DNA of 7,694 nucleotides, from positions 1 to 7,694 of the forward strand of contig DATAZV010000376.1 in NCBI GenBank assembly GCA_036271855.1, written 5' to 3'. The position numbers and the translations under genes were made by a program. Positions 1 through 6,004 of this stretch are shown here, piece by piece; the stretch's first letter is position 1; every line of letters starts with the position of its first letter. A model generated the notes under the pieces. The model made no database searches, was not told where the DNA came from, and saw only the letters and a list, made by a program, of their open reading frames with translations. The DNA comes from JAQGMJ01 sp036271855 (GTDB lineage: Bacteria; Pseudomonadota; Gammaproteobacteria; Burkholderiales; JAEUOS01).

Positions 1-474
1 ATGCTGGTCTACCTCGCCGGCAAGACCGGCAAGTTCCTCGGCAAGACCGACCGCGAGCGCTACAACACCCTGCAATGGCTGATGTTCCAGATGGGCGGCG
101 TAGGCCCCATGCTCGGCCAGGTGCACCACTTCCGCAACTACGCCAACGACAAGATCGAGTACGCGATCAACCGTTACACCAACGAGGCCAAGCGCCTCTA
201 CGGCGTGCTCGACAAGCAGCTGGGCAAGACGCCGTATGTCGCCGGCAAGGGCCTGACGATTGCCGACATCGCGATCTGGCCGTGGATGCGCAACTGGAAG
301 GGCCAGGGCATCGAGCTGGACGAGCTGCCGAACGTGAAGCGCTGGTTCACCGAGCTGGAAGCCCGCCCGGCGTTCAAGCGCGGCGTCACCGTGCTGGCCG
401 ACCTGCGCAAGCCCGGCATGGACGACAAGGCGAAGGAAATCCTGTTCGGCGCCACGCAATACCAGAAGCGCTGA
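1..474 (+). CDS. Glutathione S-transferase, YfcG/YghU-like, C-terminal part (5' end cut by window)
   Basis: This is the all-helical C-terminal domain of a cytosolic glutathione transferase, most like the bacterial YfcG/YghU (Nu-class) group, whose members act mainly as glutathione-dependent disulfide reductases. The segment LQWLMFQMGGVGPMLGQVHHF (about residues 24-44) and the later ADIAIWPWMRNW (about 88-99) match the conserved YfcG core; the latter contains the N-capping-box Asp typical of the GST fold. The family is normally about 200-230 residues, with a thioredoxin-like N-terminal domain that binds glutathione. Only 157 residues are visible and that domain is missing. The ATG at base 1 aligns with an internal hydrophobic position (the xxLYLAEKTG segment of YfcG), so it is almost certainly not the true start. 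The gene ends in TGA and is followed by a stem-loop shared with lexA. Family assignment is firm; substrate is unknown. Confidence 0.9.
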   Translation: MLVYLAGKTGKFLGKTDRERYNTLQWLMFQMGGVGPMLGQVHHFRNYANDKIEYAINRYTNEAKRLYGVLDKQLGKTPYVAGKGLTIADIAIWPWMRNWKGQGIELDELPNVKRWFTELEARPAFKRGVTVLADLRKPGMDDKAKEILFGATQYQKR

Positions 475-495
475 TCGAAGCAGGAGCATCAAACA

Positions 496-521
496 AAACG
501 GGGCGCCTCAGCGCCCCGTTT
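496..521. terminator. Bidirectional rho-independent terminator between the GST gene and lexA
   Basis: There is a perfect 11-bp stem (496-506 pairing with 511-521) with a CTCA loop and a GC core of GGGGCGC/GCGCCCC. On the minus strand the stem is followed by TTTTGTTT, a good U-tract for ending lexA. On the plus strand it is followed by a shorter, broken T-run (GTTTGCTTTC) suited to the GST gene. It sits 22 bp after the GST stop and 17 bp from the lexA stop, so it fits both convergent genes. Confidence 0.85.
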
Positions 522-537
522 GCTTTCGAGCAGATGT

Positions 538-1161
538 TTACAGCCCCGCGCGAATAATCCCCACCGCCAGGCCTTCAATCGCCAGCGGGTCGCGCCGCAG
601 ATCGACGATGATCGGCTCGAAGTCCGGGTTCTCCGCCACCAGCTCGACGGTAGAGCCCTTCTTGAAAAAGCGCTTCACCGTCACCTCGTTGTCCAGGCGC
701 GCCACCACGATCTGCCCGTTGCGCGCTTCGCTCTGGCTGTGCACCGCCAGCAGGTCGCCGTCGAGAATGCCGACATCGCGCATCGACAGGCCCTTGACCT
801 TGAGCAGGTAATCCGCCTTCGGGTTGAACATCGCCGGGTCCACTGGCACGTTGCGGTCCACATTCTGTTCCGCGAGGATGGGGCTGCCGGCCGCCACACG
901 GCCGATCACCGGCAGCGCAATGATCGACACCAGCGTGCCTGCCGCCTGCTCGGCCAGCTGGATGCCGCGCGCCGTGCCACTGGACAACTCGATGGCGCCC
1001 TTGCGCGCCAGCGCGCGCAAATGCTCCTCGGCCGCGTTCGGCGATTTGAAACCGAAGGTGGTGCAGATTTCCGCGCGCGTGGGTGGCAAGCTGGTCTGCT
1101 TGACCGCGTCGCGGATGAATTCGAGAATTTCGGCCTGGCGTGCGGTGAGTTTGATCGACAT
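538..1161 (-). CDS. lexA: LexA, SOS-response transcriptional repressor
   Basis: LexA represses DNA-damage genes and cleaves itself when stimulated by RecA filaments on single-stranded DNA. The 207-residue protein has the usual layout. An N-terminal winged helix-turn-helix (about 1-70) includes the signature SPNAAEEHLRALARKG (40-55). A C-terminal S24 peptidase domain follows (about 80-207). The scissile bond is visible as Ala91-Gly92 in GRVAAGSPI. The catalytic Ser126 (GLSMRD) and Lys163 (EVTVKRF) are both present. All three are shifted by exactly +7 from E. coli LexA (84-85, 119, 156), so the enzyme looks intact. The ATG start is supported by a GGAGGGAG ribosome-binding site 5 nt upstream (complement of 1167-1174). 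An SOS box overlaps its promoter, which shows autoregulation. It is flanked by a terminator on its 3' side and a divergent cupin gene on its 5' side. Confidence 0.98.
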   Translation of the reverse strand: MSIKLTARQAEILEFIRDAVKQTSLPPTRAEICTTFGFKSPNAAEEHLRALARKGAIELSSGTARGIQLAEQAAGTLVSIIALPVIGRVAAGSPILAEQNVDRNVPVDPAMFNPKADYLLKVKGLSMRDVGILDGDLLAVHSQSEARNGQIVVARLDNEVTVKRFFKKGSTVELVAENPDFEPIIVDLRRDPLAIEGLAVGIIRAGL

Positions 1162-1197
1162 CTAAACTCCCTCCGTTTTTTGCGGGTTTTTGTTTAC

Positions 1198-1213
1198 CTG
1201 TCTCTTTATACAG
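1198..1213. promoter_or_regulatory. SOS box (LexA operator)
   Basis: The sequence CTGT-N8-ACAG with an AT-rich spacer (CTCTTTAT) is an exact match to the core of the proteobacterial LexA operator. It lies 37-52 bp upstream of the lexA start codon and covers the lexA -10 hexamer, as expected for autorepression. It is also 60 bp upstream of the divergent cupin start. Confidence 0.92.
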
Positions 1214-1233
1214 TAACCCAGCCGGGTTTGCAA
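1205..1233 (-). promoter_or_regulatory. Sigma70-type promoter of lexA
   Basis: On the minus strand a -35 TTGCAA (1228-1233) is separated by exactly 17 bp from a -10 TATAAA (1205-1210). The -10 lies entirely within the SOS box, so bound LexA would block it. The predicted start near 1198 gives a leader of about 37 nt that carries the GGAGGGAG ribosome-binding site. Confidence 0.75.
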
Positions 1234-1257
1234 GTCCCCCGCAAGCAGGCAGATAAT
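1228..1257 (+). promoter_or_regulatory. Possible promoter of the cupin gene, sharing its -35 with lexA
   Basis: TTGCAA is its own reverse complement, so the lexA -35 hexamer (1228-1233) also reads TTGCAA on the plus strand. A GATAAT hexamer (1252-1257, 5 of 6 matches to TATAAT) lies 18 bp downstream. Transcription would start about 9 nt before the cupin ATG, which fits the lack of a clear ribosome-binding site there. This is inference from hexamer matches only. Confidence 0.4.
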
Positions 1258-1272
1258 GGCCGCGAGCGCGCC

Positions 1273-1644
1273 ATGAAAACGAGCCTGCAAACCACCCCGC
1301 CCTACGTCACCCGCGACGGCTCGGAAATCCGCGAGCTGATGCACCCGCATGTGCACGGCGGCGAGCACGGCGCGGCCAACCAGAGCCTGGCCGAAGCCAC
1401 CGTGTTGCCCGGCCAGCGCACCGTCTCGCACAAGCATCACTTAAGCGAGGAGCTGTACCACATCACCGCCGGCCGCGGCCTGATGATCCTCGGCAGCCAG
1501 CGCTTCGCGGTAGCCGCCGGCGACACCGTATGCATCCCGCCCGGCACCCCGCACTGCATCCACAACGACGGCGACACCCCGCTCACCATCCTCTGCGCCT
1601 GCAGCCCGCCCTACTCGCACGAAGACACCGAACTGCTGGAGTAG
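1273..1644 (+). CDS. Small single-domain cupin protein
   Basis: This 123-residue protein is one conserved beta-barrel cupin domain. Cupin motif 1, G-X5-H-X-H-X4-E-X6-G, is exact: Gly47, His53, His55, Glu60, Gly67. Motif 2, G-X5-P-X-G-X2-H-X3-N, is also exact: Gly83, Pro89, Gly91, His94, Asn98. The three His and one Glu form the usual site for a divalent metal. Stand-alone cupins of this size include dioxygenases, isomerases and sugar- or ligand-binding proteins, and the sequence does not choose among them. The open frame runs further upstream but that part is antisense to lexA. The ATG at 1273 is chosen because the cupin-like sequence follows it directly. No clear Shine-Dalgarno precedes it, only a weak GAG. 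It diverges from lexA and converges on the hydrolase gene with a 2-bp gap. Confidence 0.88.
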   Translation: MKTSLQTTPPYVTRDGSEIRELMHPHVHGGEHGAANQSLAEATVLPGQRTVSHKHHLSEELYHITAGRGLMILGSQRFAVAAGDTVCIPPGTPHCIHNDGDTPLTILCACSPPYSHEDTELLE

Positions 1645-1646
1645 CC

Positions 1647-2624
1647 TTACTTCACCAGCCACTCGCCGCGCCCGGCCAGCGACCGGCTGAACGCGCCGTC
1701 GGCCTTGAGCGCCGCCCGCGCCCGCGCATCGCCCTTCAGGTACGCGTCCCAGAAGTCCAGCGTCACCTCTTCGATCAGCGGCGCATGCACGGTGCGGTTT
1801 TGTTCGGTCCAGGAACGGCGCAATTGCGGCTGGCCGTTATAGACCATGTGATTGGCGCCCTCCAGCACCAGCAGGTACTTGTCCGGCGCCGGCATGTACT
1901 TGAAGGGCAGCCGGCGGTTTTCCGGTGAGATCTGGGGCGTCAGCAGCACCTTGTCGTCGGTGCCGGTCAGGCTCATGAAGGGAATGTGGATGCCGCCAAA
2001 ACGCTGCGTCAGGCCCGCGTCATCGCCCCAGCTCGAGGGGCTCATCGCAATCGCCGCGCGGATGCGCGGGTCCGCGTGGCTGCCGCCAAAACCGTTCTCC
2101 CCCGCCACCGCCAGCGTGGTCTGCGCGCCGAACGAATGCCCGGCCAGGCCGATGTGCTGCAAATCCGCATGCGCCAGCAAGGGGTCGCCGAGCGCACGCC
2201 GGCGCGCCAGCTCGTCCAGCACAAAGCCCACATCGCCCACCCGCAGCGCCGCATTCTCGGCGCTCATCGCCCCGCGCGCGTTGCGCATCGCCTGCAGGCC
2301 CTGGCCGCGCCACAGCGACTCGTCGCTGCCCGGGTGCTGCATGTGCACCACGATGTAACCGTGATGCGCCCACCAGTCGCCCCACAACTCCCCGCCGGCG
2401 CGCGAGCCGCCCAGGCCGTGCGAAAACAGCAGCACCGGAAACGGCCCGCCGCCATTCGGCACCCGCAGGCGTACCGGCACCACGCGGTTGCGCGCGCCGT
2501 CGTTCCACGCCTGGTCCGCCACCTGCACGGCGGCGTCCGATGCGCCACCCGGGGCCGCGCCTTGTGCATGGGCCAAGCCGCAGCCCAGCAACAGGGAGAG
2601 CAAAAGCCGGCGCAGGGAGTTCAT
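1647..2624 (-). CDS. Exported alpha/beta hydrolase, dienelactone hydrolase / PAF-acetylhydrolase-like
   Basis: This 325-residue serine hydrolase has an N-terminal export signal: Arg5-Arg6, then a Leu-rich core (7-18), ending AHA at residues 18-20 (likely signal peptidase I cleavage before Gln21). Cys15 in LLGC makes a lipoprotein possible but is a poorer fit. The catalytic triad can be read: nucleophile Ser164 in GHSFG, an Asp at 223 or 224 (LTGTDDKV) and His259 (EGANHM). The oxyanion-hole segment is LLFSHGLGGSRAGG (65-78). This segment and overall pattern resemble predicted dienelactone hydrolases (COG4188) and PAF-acetylhydrolase-like lipases, so an ester or lipid substrate outside the cytoplasm is likely but unproven. 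No clear ribosome-binding site precedes the ATG. It lies 56 bp downstream of the kinase gene on the same strand and may be co-transcribed. Its stop is 2 bp from the cupin stop. Confidence 0.85.
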   Translation of the reverse strand: MNSLRRLLLSLLLGCGLAHAQGAAPGGASDAAVQVADQAWNDGARNRVVPVRLRVPNGGGPFPVLLFSHGLGGSRAGGELWGDWWAHHGYIVVHMQHPGSDESLWRGQGLQAMRNARGAMSAENAALRVGDVGFVLDELARRRALGDPLLAHADLQHIGLAGHSFGAQTTLAVAGENGFGGSHADPRIRAAIAMSPSSWGDDAGLTQRFGGIHIPFMSLTGTDDKVLLTPQISPENRRLPFKYMPAPDKYLLVLEGANHMVYNGQPQLRRSWTEQNRTVHAPLIEEVTLDFWDAYLKGDARARAALKADGAFSRSLAGRGEWLVK

Positions 2625-2680
2625 GGCGCCGACTCTAGCGCGAACCCGCCGGGCCAGGTGTATCGAGTTGTTGCAAACTG

Positions 2681-4384
2681 CTACAGGCCGTTATCCGCCC
2701 TGCCCGGCAACGAAAACGAAAACACCGCCCCCTCGCCGATGCCGCCAAAGGCGCTCACCTCGCCGCCGTGGCGCCGGACGATGCGTTGCACCGTCGCCAG
2801 GCCGATGCCCAGGCCCTCGTAACCCTGGTCGGCGTGCAGGCGGTTGAACACGCCGAATAGCTGGGAAGAAAACTTCATGTCGAAGCCGACGCCGTTGTCC
2901 TTGACGAAATACCTGCCGTACGCGTAGCCGACCTCGATCTTCGGCACCGTCCGGTATTTGCTGTACTTGATGGCGTTCGACAGCAGGTTCACCCACACCT
3001 GGCGGATCAAGGTGGCATCGGCGAGGCACGCCGGCAGCGCGCCCACCGAAATTTCCATCGCCGCGTCAAGCGGCCCCAGCTCGGCAATCGCCGATTGCAC
3101 CAGCGCGCCCATATCGACCGTCTCTGTCTGCATGGTGCCGCGCGAAAAGCGCGAAAACTCCAGCAGCGCGTCGACCAGGTCGCCCATGCGCTGCCCCGCC
3201 GCCCGCAGCTTGCCGATCAACTGCCGGCCGTCCTCGTCCAGGGCGTCGCCATGCTCCAGGCGCAGCAACGCGGCGTAACCGTCGATCGCCCGCACCGGCG
3301 CCCGCAGGTCGTGCGAAACCGTATAGGTAAAGGCCTCCAGCTCCACATTCGCATTCTCCAGCTCGGCGATATGGCGGTTGCGCTGGTTATCCCAGGCGTT
3401 CTGCCGCCGGTAGAGGTAGCTGAAGCCCACGGCGCCCGCCACCAGGAACACCCCCAGCAAAATGAAAAAATACTGGGTACTGTCGATCCAGGCTTTCCAC
3501 ACGTTATCCAGCGGGTTGAGCAAAAAAACCGCCGCCGGAAAATGCTCCAGGCGGCGGAACACATATAGCATTCTCTTGCCGGTAAACACGCCGCGCCCCT
3601 CGGTCCATCCCTCCCGCTGCTCCGGGTGCGCCAGCAAGTACTTGCCGAATACCCCCTGCCCGCCCTGGCCATACAGCGCCTCGGGCGCCAGCCTGGGCGA
3701 CGGCGGATAGCGGCTCAGCAAATAGCCGTCGCCGCGCATCATCGCGATCGCCGCCCCCGGCGGCAGGGGCGCCCCGCGCCAGACCTGCTGCGAACGGTCC
3801 ACCGGCAGGCCCGCGCCGACGGTAAACAACACTTTTCCATGCTCATCGCGCACCGCGCGCCGCACCGCGATCAGCCAGCCGTGGGTAACCACGCCCATGA
3901 AAGGCCGCGAAATGCTCACCTCGGCACCCGCCAGCAACTCGCGCCGCGCCTCGATGAAGCTCGGCACCTTCGCCAGCGACGGCAAGGTAACGGTATCCAC
4001 CTCCGAACTCGCCAGGATCTGCCCATCGATCCGCGTCACGTTGATCGGCCGCAGGCCCGGGTTGAGGTCGCCGAAGCGGCGCAGCAGGCGCTGCGCATTC
4101 GCCGGATTGAAGTCCCCATTCGCCCCCTGCAGGTCGCGGCCCAGGTAAAGCAGGTGGTTCGAAAGCGCGGACAGATACGAATCCATCGACGCCCCGGCGA
4201 TCTCCGCCACCATCGTCATCACGCGCAACTGCCGCTCCCGCTCGGCCTGCCAGGAAAACCACGCATAGGACGCGGCGAAGACCAGCACAACGCCCATGCC
4301 CAGTATCACCAGCCATGGCTTCGAAACACCCTTTGCCGCAGTAGCCAATCGCCCCTCCCCGCGCCGGGCTCCAAGCCCGGCCAT
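2681..4384 (-). CDS. Membrane sensor histidine kinase with Cache-like periplasmic domain
   Basis: This protein has up to 567 residues. Transmembrane helix 1 (about 24-46) is followed by a periplasmic region (about 47-303). Within it, the VTRIDGQILASSE and RPFMG...WLIAVRRAVRDEHGKVLF segments look like a PDC/dCache ligand sensor. Helix 2 (about 304-324) leads into a short coiled coil. The HisKA domain has phospho-acceptor His358 in TVSHDLRAPVRAIDGY. The ATPase domain has an N-box (VWVNLLSNAIKYSK, 463-476), G1 DNGVGFD (496-502), F-box LFGVFNRLH and G2 GLGIGLA (524-530). The catalytic part resembles phytochrome-type kinases. All key residues are present, so it should be active. It has no receiver domain and no response regulator is nearby. 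The ATG at 4384 lacks a ribosome-binding site; a TTG at 4348 (Leu13) has a strong one, so the real protein may be 555 residues. The hydrolase gene follows 56 bp downstream. Confidence 0.92.
   Translation of the reverse strand: MAGLGARRGEGRLATAAKGVSKPWLVILGMGVVLVFAASYAWFSWQAERERQLRVMTMVAEIAGASMDSYLSALSNHLLYLGRDLQGANGDFNPANAQRLLRRFGDLNPGLRPINVTRIDGQILASSEVDTVTLPSLAKVPSFIEARRELLAGAEVSISRPFMGVVTHGWLIAVRRAVRDEHGKVLFTVGAGLPVDRSQQVWRGAPLPPGAAIAMMRGDGYLLSRYPPSPRLAPEALYGQGGQGVFGKYLLAHPEQREGWTEGRGVFTGKRMLYVFRRLEHFPAAVFLLNPLDNVWKAWIDSTQYFFILLGVFLVAGAVGFSYLYRRQNAWDNQRNRHIAELENANVELEAFTYTVSHDLRAPVRAIDGYAALLRLEHGDALDEDGRQLIGKLRAAGQRMGDLVDALLEFSRFSRGTMQTETVDMGALVQSAIAELGPLDAAMEISVGALPACLADATLIRQVWVNLLSNAIKYSKYRTVPKIEVGYAYGRYFVKDNGVGFDMKFSSQLFGVFNRLHADQGYEGLGIGLATVQRIVRRHGGEVSAFGGIGEGAVFSFSLPGRADNGL
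4349..4360 (-). promoter_or_regulatory. Strong ribosome-binding site favouring a TTG start for the kinase
   Basis: On the minus strand GGGGAGGGG is followed by TTG at 4348. The GGAGG core (complement of 4354-4358) is spaced 5 nt from that TTG, which is in frame as Leu13 of the longer reading. The ATG at 4384 has no comparable site. The only TM helix near the N-terminus begins after both candidates, so protein layout does not decide between them. Confidence 0.5.
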
Positions 4385-4386
4385 CC

Positions 4387-4415
4387 ATGATGCAAGCTTT
4401 GCAGCCCGCTTTCAA
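4387..4415 (-). promoter_or_regulatory. Weak candidate promoter for the kinase gene
   Basis: On the minus strand TTGAAA (4410-4415) lies 17 bp from CATCAT (4387-4392), giving 5 of 6 and 4 of 6 consensus matches. The predicted start near 4380 would fall downstream of the ATG at 4384 and so support the TTG start. This is hexamer matching only. Confidence 0.25.
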
Positions 4416-4527
4416 CGCGCTACCCTCCATCATGACATCAAGGCGGGATTGAGGTGTTTGAGCGACGACAGGGGACAGGCCCGGTTGCTGGGCGGCAAGT
4501 GGCACCATGGTGCTGCCCTGTTGTCAT

Positions 4528-4550
4528 CCCCCAAGGGGTTTCCTTCGGGG
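4528..4550 (-). terminator. Stem-loop just after the exporter gene, possible weak terminator
   Basis: The sequence CCCCAAGG (4529-4536) can pair with CCTT-C-GGGG (4542-4550), giving an 8-bp stem with one bulged C and a 5-nt loop. It begins 3 bp after the exporter stop codon on the minus strand. There is no U-tract after it, so termination would be weak or rho-dependent. The 168-bp gap 4385-4552 also contains a perfect 12-bp palindrome, GCACCATGGTGC, at 4502-4513. Confidence 0.35.
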
Positions 4551-4552
4551 CG

Positions 4553-5827
4553 CTACCTGGGCTTGAGCGTATCGCCCGCCGCATCCATGGCGAAGCGCAG
4601 GCGCCCGCTTTCCCGGCTCAGGCGCAGGCCGCGGTATTTCATCAGGTAGCGGATGCCCACCAGCATGCCGGCAAAGCCGGAGGCGGCGCCCACCCCCATC
4701 GCCCAGCGCGGCCCGAACACATCGGCCACCCAGCCGACGATGGGCGCGCCGATCGGCGTGCCGCCCAGCGCGATGGCGAGGTAGATCGCCATCACGCGCC
4801 CGCGCATCACCGAGTCGGTGGCCAGTTGCACGGTGCTGTTGGCGGTGGTGCTGAAGGTTTGCGCGGCAATGCCGGTGAGCATCAGCGCGGCGCCGAACAG
4901 CCAGGGGTTGGGCATGACAGCGGCGAGCGTGCAGCCGACACCGAAGACGGCAGCGCCGGCCAGCAGCACACCCATGCGCGGCCCGGCGCGGCGCGCGGAA
5001 AGCAGCGCGCCGGTGATCGAGCCGATGGCCATGGTGGACATCAGCAGGCCAAACTCGCCGGCATCGGCATGGAACACGGTGACGGCCATCGCCGGGATGA
5101 ATATCTGGAAATTCAAACCGAAGGTGCTGACCAGGAACAGCATCAGCAGCACCGCCTGCAAATCCGGGCGGCTCAACACATAGCGAAAGCCTTCGGCGAA
5201 GCTGCCGCGTGCGCGCACCGCCCGCTCCTTGCGGTGCAGTTCCCCCATGCGCAGGCAGGCAAGCGAAACCAGCACCGCCATGTAGGAAAGGCCATTGGCG
5301 ACGAACACCCAGCCCGAGCCGATCACGCCGATCAGCACCCCGGCGGCGGCCGGGCCGATCATGCGCGCGGCGTTAAACGAGGTGGAGTTTAGCGCCACGG
5401 CGTTGGACAGGTCGGCCTCGCCCACCAGTTCGGAAACAAAGGTCTGGCGCGCGGGAGAGTCGAAGGCGCTGACGCAGCCCTGCAGCAGCGCGAACAGGTA
5501 GACATGCCACAGTTGCACGATGCCCGCCAGCGTGAGCGCGCCCAGGCCGAGGCCCAGCACCCCCATCGCCGCCTGGGTGCAGAGCAAAATCTTGCGGCGG
5601 TCGAAATGGTCGGCGACGAAACCGGTGAAGGGCAGCAGCGGAAAATGCGGGCCGAATTGCAGCGCCATCACCACGCCCACCGCCGTGGCGTTGTTGTGCG
5701 TGAGTTGTGTCAGCACCAGCCAGCCCTGCGCGGTGCGCTGCATCCAGGTGCCGACGTTGGAAACCAGCGCGCCGCCGGCCCAGAGGCGGTAGTTGTAGCC
5801 GGCGAGGGAGCGGAAGGTGGCGCTCAT
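4553..5827 (-). CDS. Major facilitator superfamily exporter, EntS-like (MFS_3 / DHA3 type)
   Basis: This 424-residue inner-membrane protein is hydrophobic along most of its length and consistent with 12 helices. It opens with FRSLAGYNYRLWAGGALVSNVGTWMQ, a start typical of the EntS-like/MFS_3 group of proton-coupled exporters, and has WMQRTAQGWLVLTQLT at about 28-43. The loop 2-3 motif A is visible as GFVADHFDRRKI (69-80). Gene-centre conserved segments include QGCVSAFDSPARQTFVSELV and NSTSFNAARMIGPAAAG. A second-half motif, MRGRVMAIY, precedes helix 10-11. EntS exports the siderophore enterobactin; other members export drugs or metabolites. No siderophore genes are nearby, so the substrate is unknown. 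No strong ribosome-binding site precedes the ATG. The upstream gap holds a 52-bp inverted-repeat element. A weak stem-loop follows the stop. Confidence 0.9.
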   Translation of the reverse strand: MSATFRSLAGYNYRLWAGGALVSNVGTWMQRTAQGWLVLTQLTHNNATAVGVVMALQFGPHFPLLPFTGFVADHFDRRKILLCTQAAMGVLGLGLGALTLAGIVQLWHVYLFALLQGCVSAFDSPARQTFVSELVGEADLSNAVALNSTSFNAARMIGPAAAGVLIGVIGSGWVFVANGLSYMAVLVSLACLRMGELHRKERAVRARGSFAEGFRYVLSRPDLQAVLLMLFLVSTFGLNFQIFIPAMAVTVFHADAGEFGLLMSTMAIGSITGALLSARRAGPRMGVLLAGAAVFGVGCTLAAVMPNPWLFGAALMLTGIAAQTFSTTANSTVQLATDSVMRGRVMAIYLAIALGGTPIGAPIVGWVADVFGPRWAMGVGAASGFAGMLVGIRYLMKYRGLRLSRESGRLRFAMDAAGDTLKPR

Positions 5828-5905
5828 GGCAAGTTGTTTGGGGCGGGCGTAAAAATCAATCGCTGCCCCGTGGAGTACGCAATAGCGGCGCTTCGACCTC
5901 GAATA

Positions 5906-5957
5906 TTGGGGTCAGAGTCATTTTGCGGTGAAGCTGCAAAAATGACTCTGACCCCAA
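5906..5957. repeat. 52-bp element with perfect 19-bp inverted arms
   Basis: The arms at 5906-5924 and 5939-5957 are perfect reverse complements of 19 bp (TTGGGGTCAGAGTCATTTT and its complement), around a 14-nt centre that can add a few pairs. It sits in the 177-bp gap between tldE and the exporter. The arms are not followed by a U-tract on either strand, so a simple terminator is unlikely. From memory, GGGGTCAGAGTCA motifs recur between genes in many proteobacteria and near REP-associated Y1 transposases; I could not check this. A dispersed palindromic repeat (REP or MITE type) is the best reading. The rest of the gap (5828-5905, 5958-6004) shows nothing I recognise. Confidence 0.8.
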
Positions 5958-6004
5958 ATTTCGCCGCCTGCCTTGCGAAGATCAACACCAGTCCGAGCTC
6001 ATGT

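Noticed and set aside
520..1272. Upstream extension of the cupin frame (251 codons)
   Set aside because: It runs antisense through lexA and has no domain signal. Cupin-like sequence begins at the ATG at 1273.
2020..2508. Alternative minus-strand frames inside the hydrolase gene
   Set aside because: Arg/Gly/Ala-rich shadow translations of a gene with a clear signal peptide and catalytic triad in the chosen frame.
5906..5957. Reading the 19-bp inverted repeat as a rho-independent terminator of tldE
   Set aside because: No U-tract follows on the minus strand (the next bases are TATTCGAGG), and the arm composition is not GC-core plus T-run.
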